Assembly (NCBI GenBank): GCA_052390415.1
Contig: JBQTGY010000085.1
Span: 1 to 56,387 of the forward strand
Source: JANNWF01 sp052390415
GTDB taxonomy: Bacteria; Pseudomonadota; Gammaproteobacteria; Xanthomonadales; Xanthomonadaceae
DNA: 56,387 nucleotides
Reading direction: 5' to 3'
Positions within the stretch are counted from its first letter, which is position 1. Each line of letters begins with the position of its first letter. A program made the position numbers and the translations under genes. The notes beneath the pieces were generated by a model. That model was not told the DNA's origin. It did not search any database and worked only from the letters and a program-made list of their open reading frames with translations. This document shows, one piece after another, positions 41,212 to 49,789 of the stretch.

Positions 41212-43125
41212 CTATGCATCACGAGTCCCGAGTTCGGAGTCCCGAGTCGCGAGCATCTCAGAGGCCACCAACTCGCAGATCCGCCGCACTTCGCCGTCCA
41301 TCGCACGATCACGCTGCATGAATGGAATCTCCTGGCGAATTCTGGCCAGCGCGTTGGCCACCGCTGGGGCGGGCGCGAATTCAGCTGAGAGCGCCAGTTG
41401 CCGCAACAGCTCGGCGCAGTCTTCGCGAAACTGCGGATAGTCTTCAGAGCTTTGCAATGGCGCGCCCTGCACCTTTGCACACAGCGCATCCAGATCGCCA
41501 CGTCGTGCCAAGCGGCGGGCGGCGTTGATCATGTCGCGACGGTAGTCCAGCGCTTGTGCGGCGGTGTAAAGCTCCAAGGCCAGCACGTGCGCCAGATCCT
41601 CACTCATTTCCAACACGTGTCGAGCTTCATTCGCACCCATGGAGACGTGATCCTCCGCGTTCGCCGAGGTCGGAATTGAATACACGCTGGCAGGATGTGC
41701 ACGGCTGGCGAGGTCGTTGACCAGCGCAGCGGCGGTGTACTGCACGATCATGAAGCCCGAATCGGTAGCGTCTTCGTTGCCAATCAGGAACGCTGGCAGA
41801 CCGTCGTTGGTCGCGGGATCGACCAGCTTGTTCAAGCGTCGCTCGGAGATGCTCGCCAACACCGGAATGGCAGCCTTGACGTAGCTCATCACCAGCGCCA
41901 GCGGCATGCCGTGAAAGTGACCAGCCGAGATCACCTGATCCTCGATCACCTGCGCGTCCGGCGTGTCCGGAAACAGCAACGGATTGTCGGTGACCGAGTT
42001 CAACTCAACATCCAGAACGCGCGCCGCTTGAGCGAGTGCATCGCGCACGGCGCCATGCACCTGCGGGATACAGCGCAGCGAATAACTGTCTTGCGGCTGG
42101 TGTTTCTTGCCGCCCTTGAAAGGCAAGAAGCGCTGATAGAACGACTCGCGCCCGTGCCGCTGCGCCACCGGCACATAGTCCCAACAGATGTCGAAGTGCT
42201 GTGCCTGATCTTCTGGCTGCGTCCACGATGTCATCTGCCAGGGCCGGAACTTCGGCACCAGGTGATAGGCGATGTCGACCAGCGACGATCCCGCAGTCAA
42301 CTCGCGCAGGTGCTGCGCAGCAAACACCTGTCCGGGATGCGGACGCAGCGCATGCACTTTTTCCTCGAAGGCGCGCCCACGACCGGCAAACGCCTCCAGG
42401 GTCATCGCCGCCGCCAAGTCGGCGGTGTCGGCCAGACGTTGCAGGCGATCCAGTGCCAACACGCCCGTGGCCAACATCTGCGCGGTGCCGTTGTTCAACG
42501 CCAGACCTTCCTTGTGCGACAGCCGCACCGGCTCCAGCTCCGCCCGCCGCAACGCCTCCGCGCCACTCAAGCGCTGGCCTTGAAACCACGCCTCGCCGCC
42601 GCCCAGCAGCACGATGGCGAGGTGCGACAAAGGCGCCAAGTCTCCACTGGCCCCCACCGAGCCCTTTTGCGGGATCAGCGGAATCACATTGCGATTGAGC
42701 AACTCACTCAGCGCCTGCAATGTGCAAGGACGAATTCCCGAATGCCCACGCAACAGGGTGTTGATGCGGATCGCCAACATCGCTCGCACCACTTCGGGCG
42801 CGAATGGTTCGCCCACACAAACCGCATGGGTGACGATCAGATTGTGTTGCAGTTCCTCAAGCAGACTCATGGTCGCCGGAGGCGCACCGGCCAGGCCTTC
42901 GCGCGCGCGCCGCGAACCAAGCAAGCGGTCCGCATTGCTACCAAAGCCTGTACTCACCCCGTAGATGGGTTCCTGTCTCTGCACTTGTTCGGCCAGGAAA
43001 TCGGCTGCGCGTTGCACGGCGACCAAGGCTTGGGGATCAAGGCTGACGCCATGCCCGTGGCGGGCAATGGCGATCAACTGGTCGCGGGTGAGGGTGGTGC
43101 CAGTGAGCGTGATTGAGGTGGCCAT
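41212..43125 (-). CDS. Histidine/aromatic amino-acid ammonia-lyase (MIO family) with an insertion
   Basis: A 637-residue enzyme, about 125 longer than typical HutH (~510). Y55-GVSTGFG and the A159-S160-G161 triad in KGSVGASGDLAPLSH are the catalytic Tyr and the MIO-forming residues. SYSLRCIPQVHGA and TSANAEDHVSMG are further conserved blocks, the latter with the HAL-type Glu. The selectivity region reads NLIVTHAV, closer to the Ser-His of HAL than to TAL/PAL, but the NGTQ motif of HutH is NGTA here. An extra ~55 residues (about 283-340, Trp- and Lys-rich) are inserted before the SYSLR block. No other hut gene is near. The last residues are encoded by the heptamer repeat. Substrate not certain. 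Confidence 0.85.
   Translation of the reverse strand: MATSITLTGTTLTRDQLIAIARHGHGVSLDPQALVAVQRAADFLAEQVQRQEPIYGVSTGFGSNADRLLGSRRAREGLAGAPPATMSLLEELQHNLIVTHAVCVGEPFAPEVVRAMLAIRINTLLRGHSGIRPCTLQALSELLNRNVIPLIPQKGSVGASGDLAPLSHLAIVLLGGGEAWFQGQRLSGAEALRRAELEPVRLSHKEGLALNNGTAQMLATGVLALDRLQRLADTADLAAAMTLEAFAGRGRAFEEKVHALRPHPGQVFAAQHLRELTAGSSLVDIAYHLVPKFRPWQMTSWTQPEDQAQHFDICWDYVPVAQRHGRESFYQRFLPFKGGKKHQPQDSYSLRCIPQVHGAVRDALAQAARVLDVELNSVTDNPLLFPDTPDAQVIEDQVISAGHFHGMPLALVMSYVKAAIPVLASISERRLNKLVDPATNDGLPAFLIGNEDATDSGFMIVQYTAAALVNDLASRAHPASVYSIPTSANAEDHVSMGANEARHVLEMSEDLAHVLALELYTAAQALDYRRDMINAARRLARRGDLDALCAKVQGAPLQSSEDYPQFREDCAELLRQLALSAEFAPAPAVANALARIRQEIPFMQRDRAMDGEVRRICELVASEMLATRDSELGTRDA
41222..41253. 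repeat. GAGTCCC heptamer run inside the 3' end of the ammonia-lyase gene
   Basis: Four imperfect copies of CGAGTCC/CGGAGTC-type units lie in the coding end of the ammonia-lyase gene and encode its ATRDSELGTRDA tail. It is the inverted partner of the run at 41117-41134. Confidence 0.55.
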
Positions 43126-43239
43126 CGGGACTGGTGTCTGTTGACTGCTGCGGAAATTGCTCCGCCATTGTCGTATGCGCAGCCACCGATGTGCAGGCCG
43201 GTGTTCACCATACCCAAATGTCGCGCAGGCGCCGCTGGC

Positions 43240-46200
43240 TCACCCCATCTGCCAGTGCGCCCTGCCAGCGGCTTTGACCCGATACAGCGCCGCGTCGGCA
43301 CGGCGGATCAGCGATTGCAGGGAGTCTCCAGCGCCGCCTTCCGCGCAGCCAAGGCTCGCGGTGAGACGCAGGCTGGTTTGCGAGTCGATGACGAAATGGT
43401 GATTGGCGATTTCGGCCAACAGCTGGACTGCACTGGCTTCAACCGCCGGCGTCTGCACATCCGAGAACAGGCAAGTGAACTCTTCGCCACCGTAGCGTGC
43501 CGCCAACATCTGACCGCCCGTGCTCGCGCTGTATTGCTCCGCATGCCTGCGCAAGATCTGTGCAAATTGCTGCAACACGATATCGCCCGCCTCATGGCCA
43601 TAGCGGTCATTGATCTGCTTGAAGTGATCGATGTCGAGCATGACCACTGACAGCGACTGACCGACTTCACGCTGAGCACTGCCTTCCTCCAGCAATTTGC
43701 GTCGATTGGCCAAACTTGTCAGCGGGTCGTTGGAAGCCAATTCCTGCAGCTGGTCATTGGCGGCCTCCATGGCTTCCTTGGCCAGACGCAACTCAAAGGT
43801 CCGCTGCGCGACCAGTGCTTCCAACTCCTGCTTCTGACTGCGAGCAGCGCGACTGCGCCAGGCGACGAAGGCGTAGATTCCCAGCAACACGCCGCCCAGC
43901 AACAGCGCGCGCGCCCACCAGGCCTCGTGCCATGCCGGGGTGACATGCACCGTGAGCACCTGTGTCGTGGCCTGAGCCTTGAACGGTCCTTCCAGTTCCG
44001 CACGCAGTTCCAGAACGCGAGTGCCTCGCGGCAAGTTGCTGAAGGTTGCCGAGCGCGCGTCGCCCAATTCGGTGAAGTCGCTTTCGTGATCGCTCCAGCG
44101 GTAGGCATAACGCACCCGCTCTGGCCAACGGTAGTGCAGCGCGCTCAACTCAAGCTGCAACGGCGCATGGTCATGGGCAAGCTGCAGCTCGCCCGGATTG
44201 CGGCGCCATCCCGCCTGGCCGAGGCGAAACTTGGTGACCCGCGGCGCAAGTTCAGGCTGTCGCTCCGGCAGTTGCTCCGGGTTGACGCTGATCAGCCCGG
44301 CAAACGTACCGAAAAACAAGCGCTCGCCATCGGTGGCACTGGCGTTGAGCATCAACTGTTCACTGACCAGTCCATCACTGTGGCCAAAAATCTCGACGGA
44401 ACTCCGCACCGGGTCGAAGCGCACCAAACCGCGCACGGTGCCCAACCAGATCACACCCTTGGCATCCACTTCGATGCTCACCGGGCTGCGCACCTGGGCC
44501 GCAAGCAGTGCCGGCTGCGGTGCGAATTCGCGCCGCTGTGCGTTGCCCAGCACTTCGACCAGGCCGCCGGAGGTCACCTGCCAGACCCGACCATCCGGCG
44601 TACGTCGCTGCTGCAATACCTGCGCACCCGGAAGGTCTGAGGGACCAATGCCGATGCCGTGATGGGCAATCAGCTGCTCGTCTTCGTCCAACCGATACAA
44701 GCCCGCCGAGGTACCGACCCACAACTCGCCATCAAACTCGGTGAGTGACCACACGGGCACGTCACTGGCTGCGTCCGCGGCGGTGCCGCCGTTGTGCAGG
44801 GGAACCCGCACCAGCACATCGTTTTCCACCCGAAACAGACCAAACACGCTGCCCAGATAACGTCGCCCTCGTGAGGTCAACAGCGAGCAGCGCCCACTCT
44901 CAACCGCGGGCGTCATCGCGATCAGCTTGCCAGCGCTGTGCCGATAGAAGCCGGTTCCGGTGCCCAACCAGAGGTCCTGATTCGGATCTTCCTCAATGCT
45001 CCACAGAAAACGCGACTCCGTGCGCGTCAGCGACCATGGCAAGGTCTGCAGCGGCCACATCTGGCCTTGCTCGCGTTTGTCTGCATCGATCCACTGCACG
45101 CCGCCGTAAGTGCCAATCCACAAGCGCCGGTTGGCACCAACATGCAGCGCTCGGATGATGGGCAAGGCCAGAGAATCGCTGCGACCGTCCGCCTTGACCT
45201 GATGTTCGAATACCCAATCCTCTGGGGCTATCCGATAAGCGCCCCCGCCCATCGGCGCGGCCCAGACCGCATCCCCTTGCCGCATGATTGCCTGGATGAT
45301 CACGCCGTTGCCGTCTGACTTGTCCCACTCCGGATGGTTCAAGCTGCGCAGGCAGTCGCAAGCGGGCTCGTGATAGACCAGGCCTCGATTGGTCGCGATC
45401 AGCGTGCGCTCACCTCGCGGCAGCAGGGCATAGATGCTGGTGGCGCGCAGCGCGCCCGCATCTGGTTGGGCTGGATGGAACCAGCGATGCTCACCGGTCG
45501 CCAGATTCAAGCGCACCAAACCGTCGTTCCAGTAACCGACCCACAGCACGCCATGAGGATGCTCCAACACCGCGCGCGCATACCGAGCGCCGTCGTCGAG
45601 GGCGGGCTGCTTGAAGCGCAGCGGCGTGAATGCATTGGCACCAGGCGGCCGTTTATCGGGATCGGCTCCCCAGGCAAACACGCCTTTGGTCGTGGCAAGC
45701 CACACCTGCTCGGGCGCCGCATGAATGTCGGTTATCCAACCAGCCTCGGGACGCGCTTCCGCTTCACCTGTGCCCGCTGGCATCGGCACCGCGTCCGCCT
45801 GATCCGCGAAGTGCAGCAAATGACCGCTACCCATCCCCGCCAACATGGGTTTGGCATGCCCTTCGCCCATGAACTGCAAGACAAAAATTCCACCCAGCTC
45901 GCCTCCGGCCTGGTCGCGTAACACCTGTCGCCGGCCTGATCGCCAGTCATGACGATGCAGTCCGGTGCGCGTCGCCACATACAGCGCTGCGGGCGTTGCC
46001 ACCATGGTGCTGACATAGTTGTCCTGCGGCGATCCGGGTGAACTCAAATCCAGCGGTTCGAAGCGATGGCCATCGAAGCGGAACACACCGTCTTCGGTAC
46101 CGAGCCAGACGTAACCTTCAGGATCCAGCGCAAATGCGCGCACCGACAGGTTCGGCAAGCCGCTGCCCTGTCCATAGACGGTTGCCGCCATGGCATGTTT

Positions 46201-46344
46201 CGGCGCGAGCAAAGCCATCGCCGCCAACAGCATGGCCAGCATCAGTCGCCCGACCAGCCAACGTCGTTGAACGTCCCCATCCAAGCAATGAAATGGCGCG
46301 GCCACGGTGATGGCGCACGAGCATGAGTTCGGCGCGAAGAGCAT
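43240..46344 (-). CDS. Beta-propeller (Reg_prop) / Y_Y_Y sensor diguanylate cyclase
   Basis: Up to 1034 residues. A signal/anchor (RLMLAMLLAAMALLAPKHAMA) lies near residues 34-54, so the true start may be internal (e.g. ATG 46242). About 650 residues of two-component regulator propeller repeats follow, each with a YVWLGTEDG-type core, then a Y_Y_Y Ig-like domain (RYAYRWSDHESDFTELG), a membrane helix (WWARALLLGGVLLGIYAFVAW), a coiled coil and a C-terminal GGDEF domain with ARYGGEEF. The active site is intact, so c-di-GMP synthesis is expected. The inhibitory RxxD I-site is not present (TGGQ at that place). Periplasmic ligand sensing, perhaps of glycans as in related propeller sensors, is inferred. 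Confidence 0.9.
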   Translation of the reverse strand: MLFAPNSCSCAITVAAPFHCLDGDVQRRWLVGRLMLAMLLAAMALLAPKHAMAATVYGQGSGLPNLSVRAFALDPEGYVWLGTEDGVFRFDGHRFEPLDLSSPGSPQDNYVSTMVATPAALYVATRTGLHRHDWRSGRRQVLRDQAGGELGGIFVLQFMGEGHAKPMLAGMGSGHLLHFADQADAVPMPAGTGEAEARPEAGWITDIHAAPEQVWLATTKGVFAWGADPDKRPPGANAFTPLRFKQPALDDGARYARAVLEHPHGVLWVGYWNDGLVRLNLATGEHRWFHPAQPDAGALRATSIYALLPRGERTLIATNRGLVYHEPACDCLRSLNHPEWDKSDGNGVIIQAIMRQGDAVWAAPMGGGAYRIAPEDWVFEHQVKADGRSDSLALPIIRALHVGANRRLWIGTYGGVQWIDADKREQGQMWPLQTLPWSLTRTESRFLWSIEEDPNQDLWLGTGTGFYRHSAGKLIAMTPAVESGRCSLLTSRGRRYLGSVFGLFRVENDVLVRVPLHNGGTAADAASDVPVWSLTEFDGELWVGTSAGLYRLDEDEQLIAHHGIGIGPSDLPGAQVLQQRRTPDGRVWQVTSGGLVEVLGNAQRREFAPQPALLAAQVRSPVSIEVDAKGVIWLGTVRGLVRFDPVRSSVEIFGHSDGLVSEQLMLNASATDGERLFFGTFAGLISVNPEQLPERQPELAPRVTKFRLGQAGWRRNPGELQLAHDHAPLQLELSALHYRWPERVRYAYRWSDHESDFTELGDARSATFSNLPRGTRVLELRAELEGPFKAQATTQVLTVHVTPAWHEAWWARALLLGGVLLGIYAFVAWRSRAARSQKQELEALVAQRTFELRLAKEAMEAANDQLQELASNDPLTSLANRRKLLEEGSAQREVGQSLSVVMLDIDHFKQINDRYGHEAGDIVLQQFAQILRRHAEQYSASTGGQMLAARYGGEEFTCLFSDVQTPAVEASAVQLLAEIANHHFVIDSQTSLRLTASLGCAEGGAGDSLQSLIRRADAALYRVKAAGRAHWQMG

Positions 46345-46797
46345 CGGTTACGTGTGCGCTACTCGGGCGGAGGCAGAGCCCCGAAATCTACCCGATTCAC
46401 TCTGCCCGTGGCAGATGACACAACGTGCTGCGGTCGCATTCCTGACCACAGGCACAAATCGACACGTATTCAGGCGGTTGCCCTACCCGGATCGCCTCTC
46501 CGGGTTTGGCTTCCAGGTACGCTCCACGAGAATCGGCCTACTTTGATCGCTCGACCGGAGGCTGTGATTGGCGTGGCGCCTGCACTCTCTGCAACTGGCG
46601 CTCGTTGTCGCGATTCGCTGTGGTGCCGGTATGCGACTTCAACCGAGATTGTTTGTCGTCGGCGGACTGCGCGACCGGCGCTTTTCTGGAGTGTCTTTGG
46701 GCGTGCTCACTGTGAGCCTCGGCGGATGTCATGGCGGATTGTCGATCCGACGGTATGCCGCCGATGGTTTGAGGTCTGTACGTTGACACACCTCGGC
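46345..46797. other. Gap without a supported gene (453 nt)
   Basis: This stretch lies upstream of the sensor cyclase and downstream of the acyltransferase gene, both on the minus strand. It should hold the sensor's promoter. I saw a perfect 6-bp hairpin CCCGGA/TCCGGG at about 46486-46504 and a minus-strand open frame without a start (46397-46537) containing a Cys-rich CACGQEC segment. A Gln/Arg/Ser-rich frame at 46538-46732 has an ATG but no ribosome site or recognisable domain. Confidence 0.5.
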
Positions 46798-48228
46798 TCA
46801 GCCAAATCGCCCTATCGTAGCCTCCGCATCCGCCGCGCTGATCGACCCATCCCATTCCTCCATCAGCACGATGTAGAGCAGCTTCTCGAACTCCGGGCGG
46901 AAGCGGGCAATGACGGCGTCGGGATCGGCCAGGCGTTTGCGGTCGGACATCAGGCCGAAATGCACACCGCCGTCGTAGCTCAGGATGCTCACGCCCAAAC
47001 CGATGCTGCCGCTTTGCGGGACCCAGAACATGGTCTGTCGCAGGCGCGCGCCGGCCAGATACAGCGGCATCGGCGGGCCGGGTACGTTGGTGGCGACAGC
47101 GGTGGCTTTGCGACTCAGGTATTCAAGGGCGAGGCGCTGCATCGACGCCGGGGCCATGCCCAATGCGGCCAATGCGCCGTAGGTCACCAGCGCCTGCTTG
47201 GAAGCCTTGATCTCACCCATGCTGGCGGTGACGTGGCGCAATCTTGCCAACGGGTTGGCCTCGCCAATCGGCAGATCCAGAAACACCAGGCCGAAGTGAT
47301 TGCCAAGTTTTTTCGCGTGCTCCAGCGGCCGCAGGTTCACCGGCACGGTGGCGCGGATGGTCAGGTTGTCGACGTCTTCGCCTTGTTCGATCAGGTAGGC
47401 ACGCAAGGCACCGGCGACGCAGGCCATCAGCGCGTCGTTGACGGTGCAGCCGAGTGCGGCACAGATGGTTTTCACCTCAGCCAAGGGCAACGGTTCGGCC
47501 CAGGCGCAGCGCTTGACCACGCCCAGCGGGCCTTTCAATGACGTCGGCGGATCGTCACGCAGCGACAAGGCGTGCGCCAGTTCGGCGACGATGCCGGAGC
47601 CTTCCGCCACCATCACTCCGGCCAAGGTCGGCCGCAGATACATGTCGACGCCTTTCTTCAGCAGCTTGCCGCCAAATTTCATCGCTTGATCCAGGCGTTC
47701 CTTGGCCGGATCAAAGAACTGCGCGGTCACCCGCTCGCCGTCTTCCTTGAGCCATGCGGCCGGCAAGGACGCATCCGGCGATGGCACGGACGAGACATCG
47801 GTCAAGGACAGTAATACCTGCACCAACGCAATGCCGTCCGCGTAACAGTGGTGAATGCGCATGACCAAGGCGCTACCCGCGCCGAAGCGTTCGATCAGAT
47901 GGAACTGCCACAGCGGCTTGGATTGATCGAGCGGGGTCGAGGCCAACTGGCTGACGAAGTCCTGCAATTCGGCTTTACCTGCCGCGCCGGGCAAGGCACT
48001 TCGACGCACGTGCCAGTCGATATCGAAGTCTTCGTCGATTTCCCAACAGCTGCTGGAATCCTGCGTCACCGCTTTCTGACGAAAGCGCTCGAAGGCAAGG
48101 AATCGATGCGTCAGCAGTTGTTTGAGCGCGGTAAGCGCAAGCGGCGTGTCCAACATCATCACGCCGCTGATCATCATCAGATTGGTCGACTTTTCCATCC
48201 GCAGCCACGCGGTATCGACCTTGGACAT
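46798..48228 (-). CDS. Wax ester synthase / diacylglycerol acyltransferase (WS/DGAT)
   Basis: A 476-residue acyl-CoA-dependent acyltransferase. The active-site motif HHxxxDG is HHCYADG at 126-132. PLWQFHLIERFGAGSALVMRIHH precedes it. NDALMACVAGALRAYL, TIRATVPVNLRP, HFGLVFLDLPIG and TNVPGPPMPLYLAG are the C-terminal family motifs. It esterifies fatty acyl-CoA to long alcohols or diacylglycerol at the inner membrane or lipid bodies. The start is ATG 48228 (MSKVDTAWLRME is the conserved N-terminus); the frame is open to 48264. It is monocistronic by position and divergent from the DJ-1-like gene. Confidence 0.93.
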   Translation of the reverse strand: MSKVDTAWLRMEKSTNLMMISGVMMLDTPLALTALKQLLTHRFLAFERFRQKAVTQDSSSCWEIDEDFDIDWHVRRSALPGAAGKAELQDFVSQLASTPLDQSKPLWQFHLIERFGAGSALVMRIHHCYADGIALVQVLLSLTDVSSVPSPDASLPAAWLKEDGERVTAQFFDPAKERLDQAMKFGGKLLKKGVDMYLRPTLAGVMVAEGSGIVAELAHALSLRDDPPTSLKGPLGVVKRCAWAEPLPLAEVKTICAALGCTVNDALMACVAGALRAYLIEQGEDVDNLTIRATVPVNLRPLEHAKKLGNHFGLVFLDLPIGEANPLARLRHVTASMGEIKASKQALVTYGALAALGMAPASMQRLALEYLSRKATAVATNVPGPPMPLYLAGARLRQTMFWVPQSGSIGLGVSILSYDGGVHFGLMSDRKRLADPDAVIARFRPEFEKLLYIVLMEEWDGSISAADAEATIGRFG

Positions 48229-48532
48229 TGCCTCTCGTCGCCCGTGTCGGCCTTGTTTTGCCATGGATGAGTGCCTTGGGTAAAACCGTAACGGAGGGAC
48301 GGTGCTGGAGAATCTGGCGAGTGCGGCGGAAAGCAGCGGAGCACATTCGCACGCTGCACGCGCGAACTTGCTGCGTTGCTTTGGCGAACGTGGCCGATGG
48401 TGCGCCCGGTGGCTGGGAGCGTCAACGCGATGTCAACGCCACGCTTCAGGTAACCACCCCAGCTGACATTGGGCTGATCCAGCCCGCGCAGGCTATGACC
48501 ACCGACGCTTGGTCGGGCAAGCGAGACATGTC
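48229..48532. other. Divergent intergenic region (304 nt)
   Basis: It separates the acyltransferase gene (minus) from the DJ-1-like gene (plus) and must contain both promoters. I could not pick a convincing -35/-10 pair. It holds the hairpin element at 48330-48382. No gene is supported. Confidence 0.45.
48330..48382. repeat. Hairpin element related to 41141-41191
   Basis: Arms 48330-48349 and 48363-48382 pair over 20 bp with four mismatches. The left arm AAAGCAGCGGAGCACATTCG matches the left arm at 41141 over most of its length, as does the right arm CGAACTTGCTG. Confidence 0.6.
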
Positions 48533-49579
48533 ATGCGCGTATTTCTCAAGCGAGCGTTGCTGGGGTTGTTGATCGCGACTTTCGCACTGGTGGCCGGCGG
48601 CTGGCTGTATGTCGAAACGCTCAATCTGGATGCCGAGCCGGTAGTCAACACCAAAGCAACGGCTGCCAGCCTCGGCTTCGTGCCAGCACAGGCCACGAAT
48701 CACGGTCGAATACTGGCGGTGGTGACCAGCAGCGCGGAACTCGGCCCCAACAATAAGCGCACCGGCTTTGAGCTCACCGAACTGGCGCGCGCGTGGTGGG
48801 TGTTCGTGGCCAGTGGGTACTCCGTCGACATCGCCAGTCCGCGAGGCGGATCGCCACCGATGGTCAAGGACGATGATCTGGTTGATGCCGACTTCGCCTT
48901 TCTCAATGACGCAGGCGCACAGGCAACACTGAGTCAAACGATACCGTTGGCGGACGTGGATCCGAGCTTGTACGACGCGGCATTTTTTGTCGGTGGCAAA
49001 GGCGCGATGCTTGATTTTCGCGGCAATCCTCACATTGCACGCATCGTCCGATCGATCTGGCCACGCGGCGTGATCGGTGCGGTGTGCCACGGCCCGGCGG
49101 CGCTGCTCGATATCACCTCGGAGAATGGCCGGCCGTTGTTGGCGGGACGTCGGATCGCCGCTTTCAGCAATGCCGAAGAATTGTTCCTGATCCCACATGC
49201 ACAAGAACTGTTCGGTTTTCTGTTGCAGGATGCGCTCAGCAGCCAGGCCGCAGAGGTCGTGGAGGGACCGATGTATCTGGACAATACCGTCATCGATGGT
49301 CGATTGATTACCGGACAAAATCCGTGGTCGACGTGGGCCACCGCCGAAGCCATGGTGCGCGCATTGGGCGCGACACCGCCGGCACGCGTGATCACTGCCG
49401 AGGAGCGCAGCGTGCAGCTGCTGCAACGCTATGTGGACGCGGGTCTGGATGTCGCATTGGCAGACAAGGCCAGCGGGGCGCGCAGCGACAAGCGGCTGCT
49501 GTTGATGCACGCGATGGTCGCTGCGATGCGCGGTGAAATGATGCGCGCATTCGATTTGCAGCGTTTGGCGCGCGCATGA
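48533..49579 (+). CDS. Membrane-anchored DJ-1/PfpI family protein
   Basis: A 348-residue protein from ATG 48533. The N-terminus (FLKRALLGLLIATFALVAGGWLYV, read in parts) is a signal anchor, so the main domain is periplasmic. RILAVVTSSAELG, FVASGYSVDIASPRGG, YDAAFFVGGKGAMLDF and VIGAVCHGPAALL form the DJ-1/PfpI flavodoxin-like core, with nucleophile Cys185 and neighbouring His186. An added ~70-residue C-terminal helical part follows. Relatives include glyoxalase/chaperone (Hsp31-like) and amidotransferase-like proteins; export is less usual. The frame can be extended eight codons upstream. Its stop is followed at once by the palindromic element at 49592. Confidence 0.85.
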   Translation: MRVFLKRALLGLLIATFALVAGGWLYVETLNLDAEPVVNTKATAASLGFVPAQATNHGRILAVVTSSAELGPNNKRTGFELTELARAWWVFVASGYSVDIASPRGGSPPMVKDDDLVDADFAFLNDAGAQATLSQTIPLADVDPSLYDAAFFVGGKGAMLDFRGNPHIARIVRSIWPRGVIGAVCHGPAALLDITSENGRPLLAGRRIAAFSNAEELFLIPHAQELFGFLLQDALSSQAAEVVEGPMYLDNTVIDGRLITGQNPWSTWATAEAMVRALGATPPARVITAEERSVQLLQRYVDAGLDVALADKASGARSDKRLLLMHAMVAAMRGEMMRAFDLQRLARA

Positions 49580-49591
49580 GAGTGCGTGCGC

Positions 49592-49686
49592 TTGGAGGGC
49601 GCTGCTCCTGCGGCGCCGCTTTGGCCGCACCACGCGTGACCGGCGCAAGGCAGCCGCACAGGAGCGCGACCCGCGCGGCCCTCCAA
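49592..49686. repeat. About 95-bp palindromic repeat element
   Basis: The ends are TTGGAGGGC and GCCCTCCAA. Inside, GCTCCTGCG and AGGAGCGCG form further inverted segments. It resembles the element at 56229-56322 in length, arms and internal GGAGCGCG motif. It fills most of the gap between the DJ-1-like gene and the response-regulator gene. Confidence 0.65.
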
Positions 49687-49789
49687 CCAGCAGCGCGAAG
49701 ACCGACGATGACCAAACACAAGAACACCCATCAACGCGGTGCCAGTGCCGCTGACAACAGGTCTGGTTCGGAATTGATGGAGGCCTTTG

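Noticed and set aside
41695..43116. 473-codon open frame on the plus strand
   Set aside because: Antisense to the ammonia-lyase gene. The predicted product is His/Arg/Gln-rich with no domain.
46345..46797. c-di-GMP riboswitch upstream of the sensor cyclase
   Set aside because: Looked for the GEMM core (CAGGGCAAACC, GCAAAGCC) on both strands of the gap and found no match.
46354..47541. 395-codon open frame on the plus strand
   Set aside because: Mostly antisense to the WS/DGAT gene and of low-complexity composition. No ribosome site or domain.
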